Positions 19,159 to 31,829 of a stretch of DNA of 47,135 nt are shown one piece after another (the first letter of the stretch is position 1; every line of letters starts with the position of its first letter). Below the pieces are notes generated by a model, which saw nothing but the letters and a program-made list of their open reading frames with translations, had not been told where the DNA came from and did no database searches. This DNA is from Mycoplasma sp. UBA710 (GTDB lineage Bacteria > Bacillota_I > Bacilli_A > Mycoplasmatales > Metamycoplasmataceae). Where the stretch lies: positions 5,143 through 52,277 of the forward strand of contig DBMA01000008.1 in assembly GCA_002298905.1 (NCBI GenBank), in the 5' to 3' direction. The position numbers and the translations under genes were made by a program.

Positions 19159-22100
19159 GTGCAAAAAAACAATTATAAAGTTCAAAAATTTGGTCCAATT
19201 GTAGAAAGAAGAAATTATTCAAATACAAAACATGAATTAGAAATTCAAGATCTTTTGCAAATGCAAAAAGATTCTTTTGATTGATTATTAAAAAAAGGAC
19301 TAGAAGAAACTTTTAATGAAATATATCCAATTAAATCTAATAATGACAAAATTATTATTGATTATGTTAAAAAATCAGTAAAAATACAAAAACCAAAAAA
19401 TGAATATACAGCAATTCAAGAAGCAAAACAAAAAGGATCAACATATTCTGCCAAAATTTTTATTAAATTAAGAAAAACAGTTGTTGAAACAGGAGAAATC
19501 AAAGAGGATGAAATATTATTTGGTGAAATTCCTTTAATGACATCTGCAGCATCTTTTGTTGTTAATGGTTCTGAAAAAATTATTGTATCTCAATTAATAA
19601 GATCAGCTGGAGCTTATTATGGTCTTGCAGTTAGAAACAAACAAACAGATGATTTGTTTAACAAATTAGAATTTATTCCTAAATTAGGAGCTTGAATTGA
19701 AATATTTCATAGAGTTACAGGAAATACAACAGATTCTGTAAAAGTTAAAATTAATAAACAAAAATCTATTTTTCTTTCAACTTTTTTAAGAGCATTTGGA
19801 TTTGATAAAGAAACAATTATTAATTTATTTGGTAATTCAAATGTAATGAAAGAAACATTAAAAAGAGAAAAAACTCAAGATCAATATAGCTCAACTGAAG
19901 CAATATATCAAATTATTAGAAAAGGAGATAGAGTTACAAAAGAATCAGTTAACTCTTTACTACCAAATTTATTTTTTAATGAGAGAAGATATAATTTATC
20001 AAAAACTGGAAGATATGTTCTAAATAACAAATTAAAATTATCAAGTCGTATTATTGATACTATTTTAGCTGAAGATTTAGTTGCAAGTGAAACAAATGAT
20101 GAATATACAGAAGGCCAAATAATTTTTAAAAAAGGTCATAAATTTAGTGCAAAAGATGCTCAATTAGTTGACAAACTATTTAAAGATAAAGTTTTAAAAT
20201 TAACAAATATTCCTAATATTAATCCAGAATTAGTTTATGGAAAAATGATTAATACAAATCCAAAATTAAAAACTAAGATTAAAGTTGCAATGGTTAAAGT
20301 TTATGCAAATGAACAAAAATATCAAAAAGATGAAGAACCTACTTTAGTTATTGGAAACAATCAACAAGATGATGATTTAATATTGTTAATCTCAGATATT
20401 GTTGCTTCAATTTCTTACTACTTTAATTTAATTGAAGGAATAGGATTAGATGATGATCCGGATTCATTGATTAACAAAAGAATAATTTTAATTGGAGAAT
20501 TGTTACAAAATCAATTCAAAATTGCTTTAACTAAAGTTGAGAGAAATACAAAAGAAAGAATGGCATCAAAAGAAATTGATAAGATAACTCCAAAAAATGT
20601 TACAAATAATAAACCTATTTATAATCAATTTAAATCATTCTTTAACTCTTCTAAATTATCACAATTCATGGATCAAATTAATCCATTATCTGAAATTTCA
20701 AACAAAAGAAGAATTACATCTTTAGGGCCTGGTGGATTGAATAGAGAAACAGCACAATTTGAAGTTCGGGATGTTCATCCAACTCATTATGGAAGAATTT
20801 GTCCTATTGAAACACCTGAAGGACCAAATATTGGATTGATTTTAAATTTAGCAGTTTATGCAAGAATTAATGAATATGGTTTTTTAGAAACTCCATATTT
20901 TAGAGTAAACAAAGGAATTGTTGATTATTCAGAACCAGTTTATTTAATTGCTTCAGAGGAATTTGGATTTACTTTTGCACAATCAACAGTTAATATTGAT
21001 AGTAAAAATAGAATTTTAAATGAAGAAGTTACAGTTAGAAAAAATCATGATTTTATTATAGTAAAACCTGAAGAAGTAGATTTTATTGATGTCTCATCAA
21101 GACAAATGACATCAATTGCAGCTTCTGCTATTCCTTTTTTAGAAAATGATGATGCCAATAGAGCATTAATGGGTTCAAACATGCAACGTCAAGCTGTTTC
21201 ACTTTTAAATCCAGAAGCACCAATTGTTGGAACAGGAATTGAAAGTGCAATAGCAAATTTTTCAGCAGGTAATTTAAAAGCTAAAAAGTCAGGACAAGTA
21301 ATTTTTGTTGATTCAACTAAAATTAAAATCAAATCAAATAATAGTGATGAAATTATTGTTTACAATTTAAAACAATTTGAAAAATCAAATCAAGGAACGC
21401 TAATTCATCAAGTTCCAATAGTAAAATTAAATGATCAAGTAAAAGAAAATGATTTATTGACTGATGGTTCATCATTTAAAGATGGAGAAATGGCTTTAGG
21501 TAAAAACTTGTTAGTAGCATTCTCTACATGAAATGGATATAATTTTGAGGATGCCATTATCATCAATGAAAGATTAGTAAAAGATGATGTTTTAACATCA
21601 ATTCATATTGAAGAGCAAACAATCCAATTTAGGTCTTCTAAAACAGGAAATGATAAATTAACTGTGGAAATCCCTAATGTTTCAACAGCTTCTAAGAGAT
21701 TCTTAGATGAAAATGGGATTGTAATTATTGGTTCAGAAGTATCTGCTGGAGATATTTTGGTAGGTAGAGTATCACCAAAAGGTGAACACAACCCAACTCC
21801 TGAAGAAAAATTAATGGCTGCAATTTTTGGTTCTCGTGATTCTAATCTACAAGATACTTCATTAAAAGTAAAACATGGTCAAGCTGGAACTGTAATTAAT
21901 GTGGAAATTTTATCTAGAGAACATGGAGATGTTTTAGAAGATGGAATTGAAAAAATAGTTAAAGTTTACATTGCTCAAAAAAGAAAAATTAAAGTTGGAG
22001 ATAAACTAGCAGGACGTCATGGTAATAAAGGTGTTATTTCTGTTATTCTACCTGAAGAAGATATGCCACATTTAGAAGATGGTACACCAATTGATATTTG

Positions 22101-22719
22101 TTTAAATCCACAAGGGGTTCCTTCTCGGATGAATTTAGGACAAATTCTTGAATTGCATTTAGGATATGCTGGTAAAAAATTAAATGTTAAATTTGCTTGT
22201 CCTTCATTTGATGGAATTAAAATTAATGATATTCAAAATGTACTAAAAGAAGCAAAATTACCAATTTCAGGAAAACAAAAATTATACAATCCAATCAACG
22301 GAGAAGTAATTGATAATGATGTAGCAGTCGGAATAATGTATATGTTGAAATTATCACATATGGTTGATGATAAAATGCATGCAAGAAGTGTTGGTCCATA
22401 TTCTTTAATTACTCAACAACCTTTAGGTGGAAAATCACAAAATGGTGGACAAAGATTTGGAGAAATGGAAACATGAGCTATAGAGGCTCATGGAGCAACA
22501 AATATTCTACAAGAATTATTAACATACAAATCAGACAATATTTCTGGTAGAAACAAGCTTTATAATGCTTTAGCAACAGGATCTGAATTACCAACTCCAG
22601 GTACTCCAGAATCATTTAATGTTTTAGCTTATGAATTAAGAGGTCTTGGAATTAAATTGGATATTCATGAAAAAGACTTACAAAAGAAAATCAATAATAA
22701 AATAGGAGGTAGCAAATAA
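19159..22719 (+). CDS. rpoB: DNA-directed RNA polymerase beta subunit
   Basis: Beta subunit (1186 residues), which forms half of the RNA polymerase active cleft. The start is GTG 19159, supported by the AAGGGG Shine-Dalgarno at 19148-19152; no in-frame ATG lies near. Conserved blocks include SQFMDQINPLSE, GPGGLNRETAQFEVRDVHPTHYGR (shown here in part), CPIETPEGPNIG, MGSNMQRQAV, KVGDKLAGRHGNKGV and GGKSQNGGQRFGEME, followed by TGA=Trp. In the rifampicin pocket residue 515 is Asn (E. coli His526) and residue 520 is Thr (E. coli Ser531). It is followed directly by rpoC, with stop and start overlapping. Unlike in most bacteria, rplJ-rplL is not upstream; instead there is a divergent tRNA cluster. 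Confidence 0.98.
22703..22709 (+). promoter_or_regulatory. rpoC ribosome binding site inside rpoB
   Basis: AGGAGGT, a perfect Shine-Dalgarno, lies within the last codons of rpoB nine bases before the rpoC ATG. The TAATG overlap suggests reinitiation, which would keep beta and beta' at equal levels. Confidence 0.85.
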
Positions 22720-25700
22720 TGTCAATTGAAAGAAAAACTTATGCTCACATAGAAGAAAATAGAATTGATAAAGTATCTCTTGGAATTGCTACTCCTCAAG
22801 ATGTTTTAGAATGATCAAATGGAGAAGTTACAAAACCAGAAACAATTAATTATAAAACTTACAAACCAGAACCAGATGGTTTATTTGATGAATTAATTTT
22901 TGGACCTGTTACTGATTATAAATGTCCAATATGTGCAAAAAAATATAAAAGATCATCAGAAGGTATTTTTTGTGAAGCAACAGAGTTGTGTAAAGAAAAA
23001 AAACCTGAAATTTTACCTAAAATTTCTAGAAGATCAAGAATGGGACATATTAAATTAAATTCTCCTGTTGTTCATTTTTGATTTTTTAAAGTAGATAATT
23101 CAATTATTACTAAATTACTAGGTTTAAAAATTGGTGATACAGATAAAAGTCAAACTAGAGTTTCTTTAGAAGGGGTTATTTATTATAAATCTCATATTGT
23201 TTTAAATTCTGGTGGTTTAAAATCATTACCAAAAAATTTAATTATTGAAATCAATCAAGCAGCAGCTATTTATAGAAATGCTTTAATGGAAATTAGAGAA
23301 AAATTTGATGCAAATAGTTCTGAATATAAAGAAATTACTGAAGCAATTGAAGAACTAGAAGAAAAAGCAACTTCTAAAGAGGGTAAAGATTATGGAATTG
23401 ATTTTTATGAACTAAATGAAATTATTGAATATTATTCAGAAGCTAAAATAGATTCAGGAGCAAAAGCAATTGAAACTTTATTAACAAATTTTGATCTTCT
23501 AGAAGCAAGAAAAGAAGTAAGAGCCGAAATTCAAAAATTAACTAAACAAATTGCGTCTAACAAAGAAAAAGGTAGACAATCAAAAATTCAACAAAGAGAA
23601 AAATTATACAAAAGAATTAAAATTATCAATTCATTTATTTCATCAAAACAACATCCAAAAGATATGTTAATTTATAATTTACCAGTTATTCCTGTTGATT
23701 TAAGACCTTTAATTCAATTAGATGGAGGTCGTCATTCAACTTCAGATATTAATGAATTATATCGAAGAATTATTATTAGAAATAATAGATTAAAAAAATG
23801 ACAAGAATCAGATGCCCCTATTTTGATTTTACAAAATGAATTAAGAATGATTCAAGAAGCAGTAGATGCTCTAATTGATAATGCAAAAAGAACATCAAAT
23901 CAAGTAGTTTCAAAAGATAATCGTCCTCTAAAATCAATTGCTGATGCTTTGACAGGTAAAAAAGGTAGATTTAGACAAAATCTTTTAGGGAAACGTGTTG
24001 ACTATTCAGGTCGTTCAGTTATTGTTGTTGGTCCTGAATTAAAGATGCATCAAGTAGGTATTCCAAGAGAGATGGCAACAAAATTATTTGAACCATGAAT
24101 TGTCAAAGAATTAATTTCTCAAAATGTTACTACTTCAATTAAAGGAGCTAAAAAATTAATTGATGATTTAAATCCTATTATTTGACCACATGTTGCTGAA
24201 GCAATTAAAGCAAAACCTGTTTTATTAAATCGTGCTCCTACATTACACCGTTTATCAATTCAAGCATTTGAACCTGTTTTAATTAGAGGAAAAGCTATTA
24301 AGCTACATCCACTAGTAACAACAGCATTTAATGCCGACTTTGATGGTGATCAAATGGCAGTTCATGTTCCAATTAGTGAAAAAGCAATATATGAAGCCAA
24401 AGAATTAATTATGGCTAATAGAAATATTTTAGGCCCAAAAGATGGAGAACCAATTATCAACCCTTCACAAGATATTGTTTTAGGTCTTTATTATTTATCA
24501 ATTGAAAAACCAGAATTAAAAGGAGAAGGGAAATTCTTCTTAGATTTTGATTCAATGATGATTGCATATCAAAATAAAGAAGTAGATTTACATTCAAGAA
24601 TTGCTATTCCTTACAAATCAGTTAAACCTGAGCTTGCTGCTGAAAATAATGATTTAAGTGATACTTATATTATTTCAACAGTTGGTAAAATTATTTTTAA
24701 TAATGTAATGCCAGAATATATGCCTTTTATTTTTAATAATTCGGATGAAGCTTTGGATAATAATTGTAAGCAATATTTTGTAAAACCTGGTTCAAATATT
24801 AAAGAAATAATTCAAAATTTAGAGATTAATGATCCATTTACTAAAAAATCAATTGCTAAAGTAATTAGAATGTTCTTTGAAAAATATGTTGCTAATACAT
24901 CATTAAGACAAGTAGCTTTAGCAATTAGAACACTAGATAATAAAACAGGACAATCTTTAGCAAAATTAGAAAAAAGATTTATTGAAATTCCCTCTTTAAC
25001 ACCAAATAAAACTATTTCTAAACACCATGCTAAAATATTGGCTAAATTAGTATTTAATCAATATAAAATTGCATTGAAAAAAATAGAATTGGATAATGCT
25101 AAAAATCATTCAGTAGTTGATGGAGAAATAAGAGAATTAGAAAAAGAAGAAAAAATTAGACTTATTGAATCAGTTTGATTCAATTACACTAATCAAGTAG
25201 CATCTGTCTTAGATAAAATTAAGGAATTAGGATTTAAATATTCAACTATTTCAGGTATTACTATTTCATACTCTGATGTTATTTCAGCTGATAATAAAAA
25301 AGAAAATATTGCTGAAGGAAATCAATATGTTGATCGTCTAAAACAAAAATTCCAATTAGGATTGATAACAGATTATGAAAGATATTCATTAACAATTAAA
25401 AAATGAACTGAAATTAAGCAAAGAATTCAAGATAATTTAGACGTTAAAATGAAAGAAAATCCTTTTAATCCAATTCATATGATGATTCAATCAGGGGCTA
25501 GAGGGAATATTTCAAACTTAGTTCAGTTAGCAGGTATTCGGGGATTAATGGCAAATAATACAAAACAATTAAAAGCCGATGCTCAAAATGAAAGAGGAGT
25601 TTACTCTGTTGTTGAAGTTCCTGTTAAATCTTCATTCTTAGATGGTTTATCAGCTTATGAATTTTATTCTTCAACACATGGAGCAAGAAAAGGATTAACA

Positions 25701-26954
25701 GATACTGCTCTTAATACAGCTAGATCAGGATATTTAACTCGTCGTCTAGTTGATGTGGGTCAATCAATTGTTGTTAGAGAAGAAGATTGTGGATCAGATT
25801 TTGGTAATTTAGTTCATTCTTTTGTAGATTCAAGAACAAAACAAGTTATTGTAGATTTTAAAGAAAGAATTGAAGGAAGATTTGCTAATAGTCCAATTAT
25901 TGATAAAAATGGAAAAGTTATTGTTGATAAAAATGTTTTAATTACTCCAGAATTAGTGAAAAAAATTGTTGCTGCTAAAATAACTGAAGTAGACATTCGT
26001 TCAATTTTAGGTTGTCATACAAGAAATGGTGTATGTAAAAAATGTTATGGTAAAGATTTATCAACAAATAGAGTTGTTGCAATTGGTGAAGCAGTAGGAA
26101 TCATTGCAGCACAATCAATTGGTGAGCCTGGAACTCAATTAACAATGCGTACATTCCACTCAGGAGGGGTTGCTGGTGTAGAAGATATTACAGGTGGATT
26201 TGGTCGTTTAATAGAATTAATCGATGCTTATGATAAACCTTGAGGTCGTCCTGCTGTTATTGCAAATCGTTCTGGAAAAATTGTTTCAATTAAACCCGAT
26301 TATGAACAAGTTAATGTGGAAATAGTAGAGTTAGAATATACTAATGAAGATGGCCAAAAAGGTATTGAAAAATATGAAATCACTGCCAATGCAAGAAAAA
26401 GAGTAAAAGTGGGTGAATCTGTAGTTCCTGGTCAAAAAATTACTGATGGTCCAATTATATTAAAAGAATTATTAAGATTAACTTCACAAAGAAATGTACA
26501 AAATTATCTATTAAAAGAAATTCAAAAAATTTATCGTATGCAAGGAATTTCAATTTCAGATAAATATATTGAAATTATTATTAGACAAATGTGTTCTAAA
26601 GTAATTATTACTGATGCAGGAGATTCATCATTTTTTGTTGGATCAATTGAAGATATCTTTACATATCAAGAAGAAGCTAATAATTTATTAGAAAAAGGCA
26701 AAAAACCTCCTTATGGAGTTGTTGTAATAAAAGGAGCAAAACAAACTCCATTATTATCAGAATCATTCTTAGCCGCAGCTTCATATCAAGAAACTTCGAA
26801 AATTTTAGTACATGCAGCTATTTCAAATCAAGTTGATAATTTAGAAGGATTAAAAGAGAATATTATTTTAGGTCATAAAATCCCTGTTGGAACATCTTCA
26901 AATTATGAACAAGATTCTAAATATGATCTTTTAGATCTAAAAGAATTATTCTAA
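22719..26954 (+). CDS. rpoC: DNA-directed RNA polymerase beta' subunit
   Basis: Beta' subunit of 1411 residues, carrying the catalytic magnesium site. The N-terminal zinc ribbon is recognisable (YKCPICAKKY, then C-x7-C spacing further on). The NADFDGD loop is at about residues 538-544, with the three catalytic Asp. The bridge helix/trigger loop region (GLTDTALNTARSGYLTRRL) and the second zinc site (GCHTRNGVCKKCYG) are intact, and the C-terminal GEAVGIIAAQSIGEPGTQLT block is present. TGA=Trp appears at several places, with no frameshift. ATG overlaps the rpoB stop. A thioredoxin reductase gene follows after 13 bases and is probably read from the same mRNA. Confidence 0.98.
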
Positions 26955-26967
26955 TTGAGTAATAAAC

Positions 26968-27891
26968 ATGACTAATAATGAATTAAATTTTGATGTTGTA
27001 ATAATAGGAGCAGGACCTGCAGGTTTAACTTGTTCTATTTATGCTTCAAGAGGTAATTTAAAAGTAGCTTTCATAGATAAAGGTGCTCCTGGTGGAAAAA
27101 TGACTGCTACATATCAAATAGAAAATTGATCAGGAGAAGAAAATATTAAAGGTTATGAATTATCAACAAAAATGTTAAATCATGCTTTAAAATTGGGTGG
27201 AAAGCATATTTATGGGAACGTAATTCGTATTGAAAATATATCTGAGTTTGAACATTATGTTTATTTAGAAAATAATAAAAAAATTCAAGCAAAAGCTATT
27301 GTTATAGCATCTGGAATGGACAATAAAAAACCTTTAATTCCTAATATTGATTTTTATAATAATAAAGGTGTATCATATTGCGTAATTTGTGATGCATCTT
27401 TTTATAAAGATAAACCAGCAGCCATTATTGGTGGAGGTGATAGTGCTTTTGAAGAATCAATTTATTTATCTTCAATTGCATCTAAAGTATATATTTTTAT
27501 TAGAAAACCTTATCCAAAAGCTGAACCAAAAATGGTTGAACAAGCAGAAAAAATTAAAAATATTGAAATAATTTACAATTCTGAAATTGTGGAATTATTT
27601 GGTGATAATCAATTAGAGAAAATAAAATATATTGAAAATGGAGTAGAAAAATTTCAAGAAATAAATCATTTGTATCCATATATAGGTTTTTTACCAATTA
27701 ATTATTTTGCAAAAGATTTACCTATTTTTAATGATGAAGGTTTTATTGAAACAGATGAGAATATGGAAACAAAAATAAAAGGTTTATATGCAATTGGTGA
27801 TATTCGCCAAAAAAATATTCGTCAAATTGTTACAGCGGCTTCTGATGGAGCAATTGCTGGTAAAATGATAACAAATAAAATAAAAAAATAA
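26968..27891 (+). CDS. trxB: Thioredoxin reductase
   Basis: FAD- and NADPH-dependent enzyme that keeps thioredoxin reduced; in mycoplasmas, which lack glutathione, it is a main thiol defence. The 307-residue frame has the FAD-binding GAGPAG near the N-terminus, the redox pair C138-V-I-C141 in SYCVICDASF, the NADPH-binding GGGDSAFEES, and the C-terminal YAIGDIRQKNIRQI motif. Length is standard. It is spaced only 13 bases from rpoC without an obvious promoter or good Shine-Dalgarno, so expression is probably tied to rpoBC. Confidence 0.96.
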
Positions 27892-27905
27892 ATATATTTT
27901 GAATG

Positions 27906-27911
27906 TATAAT
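27906..27911 (+). promoter_or_regulatory. -10 box before the FtsZ-like gene
   Basis: TATAAT between trxB and the next gene, start expected near 27918. It is followed by Shine-Dalgarno AAGGAG at 27939-27944 and ATG at 27950, so this gene has a normal leader. Confidence 0.5.
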
Positions 27912-27949
27912 TTTAATTATCGTTCTTATATTTGTTTTAAGGAGTAAAA

Positions 27950-29083
27950 ATGGTTGATAAAAAAGTTATTCAATCTAAAAATATTAAAAGATTTTATGTT
28001 CCTAGAATTTTAGTTATTTATTTTAGTGATTCCAATTTAAGTATCTTTGAAGATTTTTCAAAAAATGCATTTGAATATGCAAATTTTGCTCAAATAGGTT
28101 CATCAAATCCATTTTTATATCAAAAATCAGCAAATCATTTTAATGGAAAATTTTATTCATGAATTGAAACAAGAAAATCTGAAAATAGAATAATGAAACC
28201 ATCAACATTTTTCCGTTCACAACAAGGAATAGATTTTATGAATCAAATTAGAAATATGGATATAGCAATTTTAGTATATAAATCTTCTAGTTTAGCTAAT
28301 TTAGATTATGTTTCAGAATTAATTCAAATATTAGATAAAAATGATGTTTTCACTTTTCATTTTGTATTAGAAAACTTTATTCAAACATTAGACACTAAAA
28401 AAATATATGAGAAATTAATAAAATCTTTAAAGAGAAAAAGACAATTATATATTCCAGTTCCAGAAGATGTTATTGTGTCAACATATAAAAATGCTTCAAT
28501 ATCCACAAGAAATTATTATGCAAATTTATACATCAATAATTTAATTGATTTATTTGTATCACCATTCTTGGATCCAAAAAGAAATCCTGATGCTTTTTCA
28601 AAAACAAAAGCTTTATTTTATAAAACAAAAAGAAATTTTGAAACCAAAATTGTAAGTTCAATAGGTTATTCTGAGGATCCTATTGATAATGCAGAATTAG
28701 CTTTAATTCAAGCTTTATCTTCTCCAATGTTTGCGGCTGCATTTGAAGCTTCAAATACTTTTATAGTTTCAGTAAAAATGCCATATTTTACAGAAATTAC
28801 TATGAATAAATTGGAAACAATTTTAAAATTAGTTGTAGGAGAATGGAAACAATTTTATATTTTGACATATACAGGTCGTTTTGATTTTGCTAAATATTGC
28901 CAAGTATCAATTATGGCAATTAATGTTGATGAAACAAAACTAATTCAAAATGTTGATGATATTCAAAAAAGCATTAAGAAAATTTTAACTAATGTTCAAA
29001 AATCAAAAAATCTTTTTGATTCTAAAAAAACCAAAGAATTTTTATTACATGAAGACACAAAAATTGATGCTTTAGAAGGTTAA
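27950..29083 (+). CDS. Divergent FtsZ/tubulin-like protein lacking the GTP-binding loop
   Basis: A 377-residue protein without a clear standard family. Its layout follows FtsZ: an N-terminal strand (RILVIYFSD) and a region where FtsZ has its TxG loop (IAILVYKSSSLANLDYVSEL, residues about 103-122). A central part follows, then SIGYSEDPIDNAELALIQALSSPMF, which resembles the FtsZ segment with GxGxxxGxxRAxxAxxxAxxxPLL, and a C-terminal domain with GRFDFAKYCQVSIMAIN. The GGGTGTG signature is absent, so GTP binding is unlikely. It may be a pseudo-FtsZ with a structural or regulatory role in division or cell shape. It has a good Shine-Dalgarno and its own -10. The stop abuts that of mnmA on the other strand with no base between. 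Homology is inferred from spaced motifs and is uncertain. Confidence 0.45.
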
Positions 29084-30229
29084 TTATTTTGGTTTGTAAT
29101 TCAACAAATCAATTTTTTGATTATTTAAATAGATTTGATCAATAATTGCTCCACCAATACAAAGATCATTTTCATATAAAACAATTTGTTGACCAGGAGT
29201 TACTGCAATTTCTTTTTTATATTCAACTATTATTTCATTTTTTTCATTATCAATTATTACATTAAAAATTTTTATATCTTTTTGACGATATCTAAACTTA
29301 GCATGTAAATTATTAATATTAAATTCATTAGTTATTAAATTCAAATTAGTTGCCTTTAATTTATTAGAAGATAAATATTTATCTTGTTGTGATAAAGGGG
29401 CCACAAATATTTCTTTTTTATTAATATTTTTAGCTGCAACAAAATATGGTTCCATCATGCCCCCAAGTTTCAAACCTTTTCTTTGACCAAAAGTATAATA
29501 CATAGTACCAAAATGTTTTCCTACAATTTTTTTAGTTTCAATATCTATTATATTTCCTGGATTTGATGGTATGTAGTTTTGTAAAAATTCATCAAATTTT
29601 CTTTCTCCAATAAAACATATTCCTGTTGAATCTTTTTTATTTGCAACATTTAATTTTATTTTTGTAGCAATATTTCTCACTTCTGATTTTAAATAGTCAG
29701 CTAAAGGAAAAATTATTTTTTTCAATTGTTTTTTGGATAGTTGAGACAAAAAATATGTTTGATCTTTTTCTAAATCTTTAGGTTTATATAATAAATTATT
29801 TATTAGTTTAGCATAATGACCTGTAGCTAAATAGTCTCCATGCAAATTAGTGATAGCATAATTTAACATTTTGTCAAATTTAATAAATTTATTACATAGA
29901 ATATCAGGATTAGGAGTTCTTCCTTTTGAATATTCTTCTAAGAAATTTTCAAAAACATATTTTCAATATTCATCTATAAAATCAATTCTCTCTAATTTGA
30001 TATCTAATATTTTTGCTACTTTTAAAGCATCTAAATAATCTTGTTCTTGAGGACAAATTACACTATTAGCAATTTCTTTATTACCTAAAATATCATTATT
30101 GGCCATAGAATCTCAATTTCTCATAAATAAACCAATTACTTCATATCCTTGTTTTTTCAATAGGTAAGCACTAACAGCAGAATCTACTCCACCAGACATT
30201 CCTACAATAACTCTTTTTTTTGTTTTCAT
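29084..30229 (-). CDS. mnmA: tRNA-specific 2-thiouridylase MnmA
   Basis: Adds sulfur to U34 of tRNA-Lys, -Glu and -Gln, improving decoding of AA/AG codons. Two of its substrates, Lys(UUU) and Glu(UUC), are encoded in this window. The 381-residue frame has the PP-loop GMSGGVDSAVSAYLL at residues 10-24, the first catalytic Cys in NPDILCNKFIKF, the ATGHYAK block, the second Cys in STGICFIGERKF, and the GQRKGLKLGG segment. TGA=Trp is used. It is the last gene of the pstB-phoU-mnmA operon, with one base separating it from the phoU stop. Confidence 0.96.
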
Positions 30230-30230
30230 A

Positions 30231-30911
30231 TTATTTTTTATTTTTTTTAGATATTTCAATAGTTGTAGTTTTATTTTGACTTTTTGAAAAAAATATAGTT
30301 GAAAAAATTGATTGCAATTTTTCTATTACTGAAAATATTAATCTGCTAATTTGATTTAATTGATATTGAATAACTTCATCTTTATCAAAATTTTTGTTAA
30401 TTTCTTTTTGAAATTTTTCATATTTATTTTCAAAATTAATATTCAATTCATCAAATAAATCAATTTTATTATTAGATGAACCATTATTTAATTTAATAAC
30501 ATTTTCTATATATTCTAGATATAACTTGGAAAAAGGCATAAAATTTTTAATAACATTTTGATTGATATTATTTCTTACAATAATTTTAGCAATAGATTGA
30601 GCATATTCGCATGAACGAGAAATATCTTTTGCAGAATAAATGATTGAAATAATAAATCTTAAATGATTTGCTCTTGGATCATCCTTTGATATAGTTCAAA
30701 TACATTCATCTAATAATTCATCTTCCATATCTTTAGATCTTTTTAACCTTCTTTCTACATTATCAAAAATGATATGTAAATTATCATTAATATATTTATT
30801 AGTATCTAATCATAATTTTTTATGAATTTCATGCATTAACAAAATATAAGATAATATTAATTCTTTTAGCTTTTTTTCACTTTTTAATAATATATTATAG
30901 TTAGTTGACAT
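30231..30911 (-). CDS. phoU: Phosphate uptake regulator PhoU
   Basis: A 226-residue all-helical protein that modulates the Pst phosphate transporter. N-terminal PhoU features are visible: paired helical repeats, the DNVERRLKRSKDMEDELLDE segment (shown up to 20 residues), and RANHLRFIISIIYSAKDISRSCEYA-type text with the conserved pattern around 'dlER..D.a..ia' of the family. The C-terminus is Lys-rich and unrelated to the usual end. It starts two bases before the pstB stop region ends and shares an operon with it. No two-component phosphate sensor is nearby. Confidence 0.8.
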
Positions 30912-30912
30912 A

Positions 30913-31743
30913 TTACCCTATCCTTCCATTAATATAATCTTTTGTTTTTTTATTATTAGGCCTTAAAAATATTTGTTTAGTCTTTCCTTTTTCAATGATT
31001 TCTCCTTTATAAAAGAAAATAGTTTCATTACTAATTCTTTGTGCTTGAGCCATAGAATGAGTAACAATAACAATGGTGTATTTTTTTGATAATAAAAGAA
31101 TTAGTTCTTCTATTTTTGCTGTGGCAATAGGATCTAATGCAGAAGTAGGTTCATCCATTAATAATACATCAGGTTCTAAAGCAATTGCTCTAGCAATGCA
31201 CAATCTTTGTTGTTGTCCACCTGATAAGCTTGTCCCTAGTTCTAATAAATTATCTTTTACTTCATCTCATAATGCAGCATGAGTTAAAGCATTTTCTACA
31301 ATTTTATCTAATATTTTTTTATCATGAATACCATTTGACTTTGGTCCATATGCTACATTGTCATATATAGAAATAGGGAAAGGTGTAGGTTTTTGAAACA
31401 CCATTCCTACTTTAGTTCTCAAAAGAGTTACAGGAAATTTTTTAGAATTAATGTTTCTCCCTTCAAAAAAAATATTACCTTCTTTTTTAACTCCTTCTAT
31501 TTCATCATTCATTCTATTTAATTCTCTTAGAAAAGTAGATTTACCACATCCTGAAGGGCCTATTAAGGCGGTTACTTTATTTAGTTTAATATTGGTATTA
31601 ATATTAAAAAGAGCTTGTTTTTGGCCATTTTTATATCATAATGACAAATTTTCAATTTCAAAAGCATTCTCTTTGTTTATTTGTTCTAAATTTTCCTTAA
31701 AATTATTATTTTGCTGTTTTTTGTTTCAAAATTTAAAATTCAT
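30913..31743 (-). CDS. pstB: Phosphate ABC transporter ATP-binding protein PstB
   Basis: ATPase of the Pst phosphate importer, 276 residues. It has Walker A GPSGCGKST, the Q-loop region VGMVFQKPTPFPISIYDN characteristic of PstB, signature LSGGQQQR, Walker B VLLMDEP, and the switch His in IVIVTHSM. TGA=Trp occurs between the signature and the Q-loop part. The permease genes (pstA, pstC) and binding protein are not adjacent; the gene upstream is the divergent nadD. A minus-strand TATAAT lies seven bases before ATG, so the operon mRNA has practically no leader. Confidence 0.96.
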
Positions 31744-31829
31744 ATTCTTAATTATATTGAAATTTATTTTATTAAAAATAAATTATTAAGAATTTTTCAT
31801 TTCTATATATTTGATAAAATTAAAACAAT
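31744..31829. promoter_or_regulatory. Divergent promoter region pstB / nadD
   Basis: An 86-base gap with a TATAAT on the minus strand (31756-31751), seven bases before pstB, and an extended -10 TGATAAAAT on the + strand (hexamer 31815-31820), nine bases before nadD. Neither gene has a Shine-Dalgarno. Both transcripts would be leaderless or nearly so. Confidence 0.5.

Noticed and set aside
31451..31789. Plus-strand frame across pstB start
   Set aside because: Antisense shadow of the Walker A region and promoter; no support as a gene.
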